Notes: generated by a model from the letters alone, not told the origin. A stretch of DNA of 7,478 nt from Candidatus Aminicenantota bacterium (GCA_030673995.1 DAOUYU010000084.1:1-7478), one strand, 5' to 3'; positions 1 through 6,048 are shown, numbered from the stretch's first letter. Made by a program: numbers and translations.

Positions 1-1
1 T

Positions 2-52
2 CCCTGTTACCAGCGAGCCTGTCCGAAATGCGGGGCTAAAATGACCCGATAG
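2..52 (+). CDS. C-terminal end of a small zinc-ribbon-like protein (5' end outside window)
   Basis: Reading frame 2 is open from the window edge to a TAG at 50-52 and encodes PCYQRACPKCGAKMTR. The CPKCG knuckle and a preceding Cys look like half of a zinc ribbon or a short Cys-rich tail. The stop lies only 9 bases before the ATG of the FmdB-family gene, so the two are probably cotranscribed. Only 16 residues are visible, so the family cannot be named. In related operons small Cys-rich or NifX-like proteins often sit here, but that is context, not evidence for this gene. Confidence 0.5.
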   Translation, partial: PCYQRACPKCGAKMTR

Positions 53-61
53 AGAGCAAAA

Positions 62-307
62 ATGCCCATTTATGAGTATAAATGCCAGGAATGCGGGAAA
101 GTTACTGAAATCTTTGTCCGTTCGCTTCACAAAAAAATGGATTTATCCTGTTCTCATTGTGACAGCAAGAATCTTCAAAAGATATTCTCAACGCCTTCCG
201 CCGTCAGGATGGAAAATTCATCTAACAAAGGTTTAACCTGCTGCGGCGAAACCGAGCGATGCGAAACCCCACCCTGTTCGGATGGAGGGGTTTGCCGGAA
301 GGATTAA
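62..307 (+). CDS. FmdB-family zinc ribbon protein
   Basis: This 81-residue protein opens with MPIYEYKCQECG, the hallmark of the FmdB/CxxC_CxxC_SSSS putative regulatory family. Two CxxC knuckles (C8/C11 and C30/C33) should bind one zinc ion. The segment KIFSTPSAVRM (about 40-50) is the usual continuation of the domain. The tail adds five cysteines (C60, C61, C67, C72, C78) in a CCGxxxxC-x-TPPC-x-x-GGVC pattern that I recall from a subset of the family. The molecular role is not established; the name derives from a gene near formamidase/amidase loci and does not imply that activity. The start is preceded by a weak purine stretch (agagag, 52-57). Tight spacing to the upstream gene and a 50-bp gap to the hydrolase gene suggest membership of the same operon. 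Confidence 0.85.
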   Translation: MPIYEYKCQECGKVTEIFVRSLHKKMDLSCSHCDSKNLQKIFSTPSAVRMENSSNKGLTCCGETERCETPPCSDGGVCRKD

Positions 308-357
308 AAAGGACTTAGAACTGCCTTTTCCTCAAATAGATTAAAAATTTTATTATA

Positions 358-1083
358 ATGAATAACATACGGCCAATCCTGATGACTATAGTCTATGATA
401 ATAATGCTTTTGAAGAAAAGATTACGAAGGACTGGGGCTTTTCCTGCTTTATTAAAGGATTTAAAAAATCCATTCTCTTTGATACGGGAGCAAACGGACA
501 TATCTTGCTTTCCAATATGGAAAAGCTCGGGATTCGTCCTGAAGAAATTGATCTGGTTTTTCTTTCCCATGCCCATAGAGATCACACAGGCGGTCTGGAC
601 CTTCTCTTAAGCCAGAATTCCAAAATGGATATCTGGCTTCCTGAATTCTTTTCTTTAAGTTTCAAAAATGCCATTAAAAAAAAAGGGAGTACTGTCGTTG
701 AAGTTAAAAACTTTCAAAAAATATGCGAAGGCGCCTACACCACAGGAATAATTACAGGCTGGATCAAAGAGCAATCCTTGATCCTCGATACGGATAAAGG
801 CCTCATTGTGATAACAGGCTGCGCGCATCCCCGGATCACCAAGGTCATCACTACAGTCAAAGAGCTTTTAAAAAAGGATATTTACATGGTTTTCGGCGGT
901 TTCCACTTGGCCGGCTTTGATAAAGCTGAAATACAAGAAAGAATAGACTGGTTTCGAGCTTCAGGAGTGAAAAAAGTAGGTCCATGCCATTGTTCCGGGG
1001 ATGAAGCCAGAAAACTTTTCGGTGAAGAATACAAAGAAGATTTTATAGAGATAGGGGCAGGAAAAGAGATTAGAATTCAATGA
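358..1083 (+). CDS. MBL-fold metallohydrolase (COG1237-type)
   Basis: This 241-residue metallo-beta-lactamase-fold protein has the metal-binding motif SHAHRDHTGG (H71, H73, D75, H76). Other candidate ligands are H157 in GCAHP, H183 in GGFHL and H211 in PCHCSG. DTG at 42-44 is the typical early strand-turn. The GCAHP and late P-x-HC-x-G motifs resemble the COG1237 group, which includes proteins annotated as dihydropterin ribofuranosylaminobenzene phosphate synthase; the substrate here is unknown. There is no signal peptide, so it is likely cytoplasmic. The ATG at 358 lacks a clear Shine-Dalgarno; a second in-frame ATG at 382 (residue 9) is an alternative, and an in-frame TAG at 337-339 limits the 5' end. 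The stop overlaps the next start by 4 bases (ATGA). Confidence 0.88.
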   Translation: MNNIRPILMTIVYDNNAFEEKITKDWGFSCFIKGFKKSILFDTGANGHILLSNMEKLGIRPEEIDLVFLSHAHRDHTGGLDLLLSQNSKMDIWLPEFFSLSFKNAIKKKGSTVVEVKNFQKICEGAYTTGIITGWIKEQSLILDTDKGLIVITGCAHPRITKVITTVKELLKKDIYMVFGGFHLAGFDKAEIQERIDWFRASGVKKVGPCHCSGDEARKLFGEEYKEDFIEIGAGKEIRIQ

Positions 1084-1922
1084 TTCTTTCAATCGCCAGT
1101 GGTAAAGGAGGAACGGGAAAGACAACAGTCGCCGTCAATCTAGCGCTTTCCCTGGAAGGCTCCCATTCCGTGCAGTTTTTAGACTGTGATGTTGAAGAAC
1201 CCAACGCCCATATTTTCCTGAAGCCCCACATTCTCCAGAGCGAAACCGTTTTCCTTCCCATTCCTGAGATTGTGGAAGAGAAATGCACGTATTGCGGCAA
1301 ATGTGCCGAAGTGTGTGCCTACAATGCCTTGGCGGTCCTTAAAGATACTGTCCTTGTCTTCTCAGAGCTCTGTCACGGTTGTGGAGGCTGCAGCCTCCTC
1401 TGCCCTGAGCAAGCCATAAATGAGAAAGGACAGAGAATAGGGATCATCGAGTTTGGAGAAGCCAATAACATTCAGTTTATCCATGGAAAACTCGATATAG
1501 GCCAGGCAATGGCACCTCCCCTTACGCGTGCTGCCAAGAAACACATAGATCCCACCAAAACTGTACTTATCGATGTCCCCCCCGGAACATCCTGCCCTGT
1601 TGTAGAAGCTGTAAAAGGGAGCGATTTCTGTCTCTTGGTGACAGAGCCGACTCCTTTTGGTCTCAATGACCTCCGTTTAGCTGTTGAAATATTGAAAAAA
1701 CTAAACATTCCCTTTGGTGTTATCATTAATCGAGCCGATGAGGGAGATAAAAAAGTTCACAATTATTGCGAGAGGGAAAATATTCCTATTTTAATGACAA
1801 TCCCCATGGATAGAAATATTGCAGTTGCGTACTCAAAGGGGAAAACCATTATCGAAGTCCAACCTGCTTACAAGCAAAAATTTCTTGAATTATTCAAAAA
1901 GGTAGAAAATTTAAAAAAATGA
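1080..1922 (+). CDS. MinD-like P-loop ATPase with inserted 2x[4Fe-4S] ferredoxin domain (paralog 1)
   Basis: This 280-residue cytoplasmic ATPase belongs to the MinD/Mrp SIMIBI class. It has a deviant Walker A GKGGTGKTT (8-16), a switch I-like DCDVEEPN (35-42) and Walker B/switch II DVPPGTSCPV (165-174), which contains C172. A ferredoxin module interrupts the fold: C69/C72/C75/C79 and C98/C101/C104/C108, each CxxCxxCxxxC, are expected to bind two [4Fe-4S] clusters. This architecture is COG1149 (MinD superfamily ATPase with inserted ferredoxin domain). Known relatives include ATPases of the ORP complex in Desulfovibrio, near Mo/Cu or Mo-Fe cluster proteins. ATP-dependent cluster handling or redox-coupled switching is inferred. 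The gene overlaps its neighbours by 4 bp on both sides, and the following gene encodes a paralog, which suggests a heterodimer. Confidence 0.93.
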   Translation: MILSIASGKGGTGKTTVAVNLALSLEGSHSVQFLDCDVEEPNAHIFLKPHILQSETVFLPIPEIVEEKCTYCGKCAEVCAYNALAVLKDTVLVFSELCHGCGGCSLLCPEQAINEKGQRIGIIEFGEANNIQFIHGKLDIGQAMAPPLTRAAKKHIDPTKTVLIDVPPGTSCPVVEAVKGSDFCLLVTEPTPFGLNDLRLAVEILKKLNIPFGVIINRADEGDKKVHNYCERENIPILMTIPMDRNIAVAYSKGKTIIEVQPAYKQKFLELFKKVENLKK

Positions 1923-2809
1923 AACAACTGGTTATCATAAGCGGTAAAGGAGGAACAGGAAAGACGATTATCGCCGCTTCAATCGCTACTCTTGCTCAAA
2001 ATAAAGTCATGGTAGACTGCGATGTGGATGCTGCCAATCTTTATCTCCTCCTCCATCCTGAAATTCAAGAAACACATCAATTCATAGGAGGGAAAAAGGC
2101 TCACATCGATGTCGAAAAATGCACTCTATGCGGCGAGTGTATGGACATCTGCCGTTTCGAAGCGATCGCTGAGAAAGAAGATGGTGAAATTATTATCGAT
2201 CCCATATCCTGTGAAGGATGCGGAGTTTGTTCTTACGTCTGCCCTGTAGAAGCGATAGAAATGGAAAAGAGCATATCAGGAGAATGGTTTGTCTCCCGAA
2301 CCAAATACGGCCCCTTTGTCCACGCCAGACTCGGAATCGGTGAAGAAAATTCAGGGAAGTTGGTTGCCGAAGTCAGGAAAAAAGCGAAGGAGATCGCAGA
2401 TAGAAATAACCTGGATTTTGTCATTATCGACGGGCCTCCCGGAATAGGCTGCCCGGTTATCTCTTCCCTTTCAGGGACAGATCTGGCACTGGTTGTTACA
2501 GAACCGACGCTTTCCGGGATCCATGATATGGAACGTGTTGTTCAGATGGCCCATCACTTCAAAACTCAAACAGCCTGCTGTATCAATAAATACGACCTTA
2601 ACCTCCAGAATTCCAATCATATTGAAATTTGGTGCAAAAAAAATTCTGTCCCCTTTATAGGAAAGATTCCTTTTGATGAGGAAGTCACAAAATCCTTGGT
2701 TCAGCAAACTCCCCTGACTGAATATACAAATAATTCAACATCAAAAGAAATAAAAAAAATGTGGCAAAAACTGCACAAATTATTTATAAGAGAGGAGATT
2801 AAAAAATGA
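1919..2809 (+). CDS. MinD-like P-loop ATPase with inserted 2x[4Fe-4S] ferredoxin domain (paralog 2)
   Basis: This 296-residue paralog of the preceding gene has the same layout. Walker A is GKGGTGKTI (9-17), with Ile at the last position where paralog 1 has Thr. DCDVDAANL (33-41) contrasts with DCDVEEPN of paralog 1. Ferredoxin cysteines are C68/C71/C74/C78 and C98/C101/C104/C108. Walker B/switch II is DGPPGIGCPV (171-180), keeping the Cys (C178). Both copies have all eight cluster ligands and the catalytic P-loop Lys, so neither looks degenerate. Tandem pairs with the EEPN-like and DAAN-like signatures are typical of this family in anaerobes and probably form an obligate pair. It overlaps the first ATPase and the membrane protein gene by 4 bp each. 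Confidence 0.93.
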   Translation: MKQLVIISGKGGTGKTIIAASIATLAQNKVMVDCDVDAANLYLLLHPEIQETHQFIGGKKAHIDVEKCTLCGECMDICRFEAIAEKEDGEIIIDPISCEGCGVCSYVCPVEAIEMEKSISGEWFVSRTKYGPFVHARLGIGEENSGKLVAEVRKKAKEIADRNNLDFVIIDGPPGIGCPVISSLSGTDLALVVTEPTLSGIHDMERVVQMAHHFKTQTACCINKYDLNLQNSNHIEIWCKKNSVPFIGKIPFDEEVTKSLVQQTPLTEYTNNSTSKEIKKMWQKLHKLFIREEIKK

Positions 2810-3768
2810 GAAAAACAGATTGGCAGTACCTGGTGGATACCATTCTTTTTCTCTGCATTGTAGGAATAGTTTTTATAGGCTTTCTCATAGGCCTTGTCAT
2901 TCCTAGAGGGCCTTTAGCGCCAGAAAGTGCTAAGTATTTCCTGGGGCTTCATAGGCATCAATGGGGAAATATTCACCTCTACCTTTCTATCGCCTTCACA
3001 GGCTTCATAATCATTCATCTTATTTTCAGCTGGAATTGGATAAAGAGCAAAGCCCGTAAGGTATTCAAAAAAAGATGGGGTACTGCGTTGATTCTCACAG
3101 TGATCGCCTCTATCCTCGTGCTTTTCCTATTCTGGTCTCTCTATCCAAGAATTCCTGGAGCTTATGAAGATTATGGAAGAGGAGCTGGGAGAAAAGCAAA
3201 GCAGCAACAGTTATCAGAGGAAGCATACCCCATAACTGAAGAAAGAATTCTCTATGAAGACGGAAGTGTATATATCGCTATAACCGGGCAGACAACTCTC
3301 AAACAAGCAGAAAAAGCTACCGGCATTCCTGCAAAAAAAATCGTTGCTGAACTGGGGCTTCCTTCAAAAGTCTCCATGGATGAGACCTTTGGAGGGCTGA
3401 GAAAAAAATATCCTTTTGATTTACAGAGAGTAAGAGATGTTATTTCTGACCTTTTAAGCAGGAAAACAGCGCCTCGTGAAGAAAAGGGAGGAATTCAAGA
3501 GAAACGGGAAAAGGAAGAGAAAGAACATGAACAAAAGCTGACAAGAGGAGTAAGAGCTGAAGATCAATCAGGCCTCCTGATTACAGGCAGAATGACCCTT
3601 TATGATATTGAAAAGAAAACGGGCATTCCGGCTAGAAAAATGGCAGAAAAATTAGGCATCCCTTCAAATGCTCCTCTAGATGAAACCTTAGGCAGACTGA
3701 GAAAGAGATACCTCTTTACCATGCAAGATGTGAGAGATGCCCTTGTCTCTTTAATGGAGAAAAAGTGA
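2806..3768 (+). CDS. DUF4405-like membrane protein with two C-terminal repeat domains
   Basis: This 320-residue protein has three predicted transmembrane helices (about 9-32, 57-78 and 92-112). Histidines H49, H51, H57 and H71 lie in HRHQWGNIHLY...IIHLIF, resembling DUF4405/cytochrome b-like membrane domains, so heme binding is possible but unproven. The basic loop at 80-91 (KSKARKVFKKRW) suggests that it is cytoplasmic, which places the C-terminal region outside. That region holds two copies (159-218 and 259-317) of an unnamed domain containing ITGxxTL, TGIPA, LGxPS, DET-x-G-x-LRK-x-Y-x-F and VRD. A charged Lys/Glu linker (about 219-250) joins them. GAGGAG at 2792-2797 lies 8 bases before the ATG. 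The gene is locked into the ATPase operon by 4-bp overlaps at both ends, so it may be a membrane redox partner or anchor (inference). Confidence 0.8.
   Translation: MRKTDWQYLVDTILFLCIVGIVFIGFLIGLVIPRGPLAPESAKYFLGLHRHQWGNIHLYLSIAFTGFIIIHLIFSWNWIKSKARKVFKKRWGTALILTVIASILVLFLFWSLYPRIPGAYEDYGRGAGRKAKQQQLSEEAYPITEERILYEDGSVYIAITGQTTLKQAEKATGIPAKKIVAELGLPSKVSMDETFGGLRKKYPFDLQRVRDVISDLLSRKTAPREEKGGIQEKREKEEKEHEQKLTRGVRAEDQSGLLITGRMTLYDIEKKTGIPARKMAEKLGIPSNAPLDETLGRLRKRYLFTMQDVRDALVSLMEKK
3280..3756 (+). repeat. Two protein-level repeats inside the membrane protein gene
   Basis: Residues 159-217 (3280-3456) and 259-317 (3580-3756) align without a gap at an offset of exactly 100 residues. By eye, 31 of 59 positions are identical, including ITG, TGIPA, LG, PS, DET, LRK, Y-x-F and VRD. 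The nucleotide sequences have diverged, so this is an old internal duplication, not a recent DNA repeat. Each unit looks like a small helical domain. Confidence 0.85.
3756..3759 (+). promoter_or_regulatory. Shine-Dalgarno favouring a GTG start for the aminotransferase
   Basis: GGAG lies 5 bases before GTG 3765 and 11 bases before the in-frame ATG 3771. The shorter spacing and the 4-bp GTGA overlap with the upstream stop, matching the three preceding junctions, favour GTG. The two starts differ by only two residues (M-K), with no effect on the fold. Confidence 0.5.
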
Positions 3769-5066
3769 AAATGAAAAAAAAGATGTTTGATGGTGATTCT
3801 TCTGAATCAAAACAAACCCCTGGAGCTCTTGAATTAAGAACGCCTCTTCTCGAACGTGCATGGACATATATGCCTGAGGGAATTCGTCAAACCATCTCAT
3901 CAGAACCGATAATTCCTGCTATTGCCGCCAGGGCAAAAGTAATTGCTTCCCAGATTCCTGACTTTATTCGAAGTGACCAGGGGCAAATCGTGGGAATCTT
4001 CCCGGAGAAAGAAATTTATTACGGGCCTTCTTCAGGCTTGGAGGAATTGCGGGAATTGGTCGGTCAATTCTGGACTTTTGCTTATCGTTTAAAAACAAGA
4101 GCAGGAATACCTACTCATGGACTGGATAAAAGAAATGTGGCTATTGTATCTGGAGCTACAGAAGGGCTGGCCATTGTTATGCATCTTTTTGCCTACAAAC
4201 AAAACGTCGGCCTTATGTCTCTCTACTGGAGTAATTATAAGGGAATAATCCTGAATGCGGGTGGAAATCCCGTTATAATCAATTTATTCGACAAAGACTA
4301 CAAGACTGACTTTAAGAGGTTAAAACGAATAATCAGTGAAAACAAAATAACTTCCCTGCTCATCAATTCTCCCAACAATCCCTCTGGAGATGTGCTCACT
4401 GAAGATGAGCTGGAAAAGTTAGCTGACCTAGCCAGGCAGATGAATCTCATAATCATATCTGACGAAGTCTATAACTTTATACGATACAAAGGGGAACCAC
4501 AGTCTATGCTATCCTTTGCACCGGAGAGAACAGTTGTCATCAGTTCTGCCTCTAAAGAATATCTGATACCAGGAGCAAGAACTGGCTATGTACTGGCTGC
4601 AGAGGAAGTATTCACCAATTCCTGGATGCCGAAAATGATTCGGTCCTTCTCTTCTTCACCAAATGTTCTCGGTCAGCACATGCTGATTGATGTTCTGAGG
4701 GATGAAGTGAAAGATTTTAAAAATGGACAGCCCCCACGCCTTATTTCTGAGATTAAAAGAGAACTTAAACAGCGTTGCCATCTTATGATTTCTATTCTCA
4801 GAGAAAAGGGCTTTACTCTGGCAGGTAGAGATAAGGACTTTCCTTCAGGAGCTATCAGTGTTCTGGCAAGATTACCAGAAGATATAGAGGTAGACGATAA
4901 GGCTTTCGTAGAAAAAGCCCTAGACCTCAAGAAATTTAGTGCCGTGCCTGGCTCTGTCTTTGGAGCTCCAAAATGCATCCGGTTCGGCTATGCTGGTATG
5001 ACTCAAGAGACAATTAAGGAACTCTCCCAAAACCTGCAAGATGTGCTCCATTTTTTTAGAAAATGA
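3765..5066 (+). CDS. PLP-dependent class I/II aminotransferase (fold type I)
   Basis: This 433-residue protein has the family motifs in order: Y-x-G-x-x-x-GLEELRELV near 85-99, SGATEGL (129-135), SPNNPSG (202-208) with the PLP-contacting Asn, SDEVY (232-236) with Asp for the pyridine nitrogen and Tyr for O3', SASKEYLIPGARTGY (261-275) with K264 as the Schiff-base lysine and R272 as phosphate ligand, and IRFGYA (405-410) with R406 as the likely carboxylate-binding Arg. It matches COG0436-type aminotransferases; the amino acid substrate cannot be read from sequence. It is slightly longer than the usual 380-400 residues because of a polar N-terminal extension of about 30 residues. The gene is last in the overlapping operon. 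The lysine motif is not that of a cysteine desulfurase, so sulfur supply is not implied. Confidence 0.9.
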   Translation: MKMKKKMFDGDSSESKQTPGALELRTPLLERAWTYMPEGIRQTISSEPIIPAIAARAKVIASQIPDFIRSDQGQIVGIFPEKEIYYGPSSGLEELRELVGQFWTFAYRLKTRAGIPTHGLDKRNVAIVSGATEGLAIVMHLFAYKQNVGLMSLYWSNYKGIILNAGGNPVIINLFDKDYKTDFKRLKRIISENKITSLLINSPNNPSGDVLTEDELEKLADLARQMNLIIISDEVYNFIRYKGEPQSMLSFAPERTVVISSASKEYLIPGARTGYVLAAEEVFTNSWMPKMIRSFSSSPNVLGQHMLIDVLRDEVKDFKNGQPPRLISEIKRELKQRCHLMISILREKGFTLAGRDKDFPSGAISVLARLPEDIEVDDKAFVEKALDLKKFSAVPGSVFGAPKCIRFGYAGMTQETIKELSQNLQDVLHFFRK

Positions 5067-5108
5067 GCTATTTGAGAAAAACATTTCTAATGTGCAATTA
5101 TTTTATAT

Positions 5109-5137
5109 TAGACAAAATTCTAATTAACATATACATT
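5109..5137 (+). promoter_or_regulatory. Candidate sigma70-type promoter of the Spy-like gene
   Basis: TAGACA (5109-5114, five of six matches to TTGACA) is followed after 17 bases by TACATT (5132-5137, four of six matches to TATAAT). Transcription would start near 5144, giving a leader of about 38 bases that contains the strong AGGAGG at 5169-5174, 7 bases before the ATG. The -10 element lies inside the 26-bp palindrome. An additional short inverted repeat, ATTAGA/TCTAAT (5107-5112 and 5119-5124), covers the -35 region. Confidence 0.45.
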
Positions 5138-5150
5138 AATGTATATGTTA
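5125..5150. promoter_or_regulatory. Perfect 26-bp palindrome, probable operator
   Basis: The half-site TAACATATACATT is followed immediately by its exact reverse complement, giving 13+13 bp without spacer or mismatch. It covers the candidate -10 element and lies 31 bases upstream of the Spy-like start codon. This is the position expected for a dimeric repressor site. There is no following T-tract and no loop, so a terminator function is less likely. I do not recognise the cognate regulator. Confidence 0.6.
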
Positions 5151-5181
5151 GCCTGATAAATACAAATTAGGAGGATAAGCA

Positions 5182-5931
5182 ATGAAAAAAACAGCTATCA
5201 TTTCCGGTATGGTTTTTATTTCATTTCTTTTCATTTCTCAGGGGCTTTTAGCACAAAGATTTTACAGAAGTGATCCCGGAATTGAATATGACTATTACGA
5301 CCTAAATCTAACACGGGAGCAGATGGAAAAGATCGATAAACTTGAGTTCGAACTCGAAAAAGAACTTTCTCCCCTGTTTTCCAAGCTCAGATCCAATTAT
5401 ATGGAGCTTGATGAGCTTGAGGCACAGAGAAGTTCTGATCTAACTAAAATTAAAAAAATGTGGGATATGATTTATAAGCTTGAAGATGATATTCGAAATA
5501 AAGAAATTTCACACGAAAAAAAGATCAGGGACTTATTGACCAAGGACCAAAAGGCTGTATTTGATTCTTATCATGCCTTTGGTATGAACCCTAATGACAG
5601 GGGCGGTTTCGGCAGGGGAAATTTTAGAGGCGGATTTGGAAGATTTGACCGCGGGAATTATGGTTATGGACGCTACAGCTCCGAGACCGGGAGAAACTAC
5701 CTGGGAAGAGGCGCTGGCCGGTTGAGCAGTGGCAATTATGACTATGGAAGAGGCATTTCTAGAGGCTTTGGTATGAACAGGGGATATTTCGGATCCGGTA
5801 CCGGCCGTTTAGACCCAGGCAATTATCGTTATTACAGGGGAGTCAGGTACGGCAGGGGGCCCTGCGGTGCCGGCTTAGGCAGATGGTACCGCTGGGGCTA
5901 CGGCAGAGGCCGCTTGAACTGGGACGAATAA
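5182..5931 (+). CDS. Secreted Spy/CpxP-like periplasmic protein with Gly/Arg/Tyr-rich tail
   Basis: This 249-residue protein starts with a signal peptide (MKKTAIISGMVFISFLF...GLLA, cleavage probably after A24). Residues about 41-131 form a charged helical region. LNLTREQMEKI opens it and HEKKIRDLLTKDQKAVFDSY closes it, the pattern of the Spy/CpxP/ZraP (LTXXQ) superfamily of periplasmic chaperones and metal-stress sensors. Residues 139-249 are a low-complexity tail of Gly, Arg, Tyr, Phe and Asn with three degenerate units of the form GR(F/L)xxGNYxYxR. There is one Cys (C228) and no metal-binding His cluster, so metal sensing is not supported directly. The start is set by AGGAGG (5169-5174). 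It appears to be transcribed alone under the palindrome-containing promoter, consistent with regulated envelope-stress expression (inference). Confidence 0.75.
   Translation: MKKTAIISGMVFISFLFISQGLLAQRFYRSDPGIEYDYYDLNLTREQMEKIDKLEFELEKELSPLFSKLRSNYMELDELEAQRSSDLTKIKKMWDMIYKLEDDIRNKEISHEKKIRDLLTKDQKAVFDSYHAFGMNPNDRGGFGRGNFRGGFGRFDRGNYGYGRYSSETGRNYLGRGAGRLSSGNYDYGRGISRGFGMNRGYFGSGTGRLDPGNYRYYRGVRYGRGPCGAGLGRWYRWGYGRGRLNWDE
5638..5841 (+). repeat. Degenerate GR(F/L)xxGNYxYxR repeats in the secreted protein's tail
   Basis: Three units are visible: GRFDRGNYGYGR (residues 153-164), GRLSSGNYDYGRG (179-191) and GRLDPGNYRYYRG (208-220), spaced 26 and 29 residues apart. Intervening segments such as GRGNFRGGFG and GFGMNRGYFG are also Gly/Arg/aromatic-rich. 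The pattern suggests repeat expansion followed by divergence. Confidence 0.7.
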
Positions 5932-5942
5932 AGTCATATTAA
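5914..5942 (+). promoter_or_regulatory. Weak candidate promoter for the NifU-like gene
   Basis: TTGAAC (5914-5919) and TATTAA (5937-5942) are separated by 17 bases and each match the sigma70 consensus at four of six positions. The -35 box would lie inside the end of the preceding coding sequence. If used, it gives a leader of about 119 bases containing the inverted repeats at 5963-6048. Alternatively the gene is read from the Spy-like promoter. Confidence 0.25.
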
Positions 5943-5962
5943 ATTAGGAAAGCTTTTTTCGG

Positions 5963-5993
5963 GGGTAATACCCAGTCAAAAAGATTTTTTGAC
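5963..5993 (+). other. Two adjacent inverted repeats in the spacer after the Spy-like gene
   Basis: GGGTAATACCC (5963-5973) is an 11-bp palindrome with a one-base centre. It is followed by GTCAAAAA-gat-TTTTTGAC (5975-5993), an 8-bp stem with a three-base loop. The second stem contains six Ts on its 3' side but is AT-rich and not followed by a further T-tract. It could be a weak terminator or pause site, or simply an AT-rich inverted repeat. Confidence 0.4.
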
Positions 5994-6018
5994 CCAAGCG
6001 TTGGCAAAAAAAAGGTTC

Positions 6019-6048
6019 AACTTCTCAGCTTTGAAGTTTTCTCTGAGA
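6019..6048 (+). promoter_or_regulatory. Mutually exclusive hairpins upstream of the NifU-like gene
   Basis: AACTTC (6019-6024) pairs with GAAGTT (6033-6038) across an 8-base loop. TCTCAG (6023-6028) pairs with CTGAGA (6043-6048) across a 14-base loop. The two stems share bases 6023-6024 and cannot form together fully. The second ends 8 bases before the GAGGG ribosome binding site (6057-6061). It resembles a small leader switch, but stems of 6 bp can arise by chance, and I recognise no riboswitch family. Confidence 0.3.

Noticed and set aside
354..359. TATAAT at the start of the MBL hydrolase gene, as a promoter -10 box
   Set aside because: No acceptable -35 sequence lies 16-18 bases upstream, and the box overlaps the ATG at 358. 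It would only make sense if translation began at 382, which has no Shine-Dalgarno either.
1080..2809. Ferredoxin-ATPases as nitrogenase reductase (NifH) or true MinD
   Set aside because: The eight-cysteine ferredoxin insertion is absent from NifH and MinD, the paralogs lack NifH's cluster-ligand context, and no MinD amphipathic C-terminal helix is evident.
4673..4978. Minus-strand open frame opposite the aminotransferase gene
   Set aside because: It lies fully within a well-supported gene, has no recognisable motifs and no ribosome binding context. The other antisense frames (for example 304-585, 1472-1726 and 6985-7188 on the plus strand) are rejected likewise.
3765..5066. Aminotransferase as a cysteine desulfurase (NifS/IscS) serving the NifU-like scaffold
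   Set aside because: The lysine motif SASKEYLIPGARTGY, SPNNPSG and SDEVY are class I/II aminotransferase motifs. The class V desulfurase His-Lys motif and catalytic Cys loop are absent.
5075..5093. Short inverted repeats (AGAAA/TTTCT and ACAT/ATGT) after the aminotransferase stop as a terminator
   Set aside because: Stems of 4-5 AT pairs are too weak and lack a clear T-tract.
5125..5150. The 26-bp palindrome as a rho-independent terminator of the upstream operon
   Set aside because: It is AT-rich, has no loop and no T-tract on its 3' side, and it coincides with promoter-like elements.
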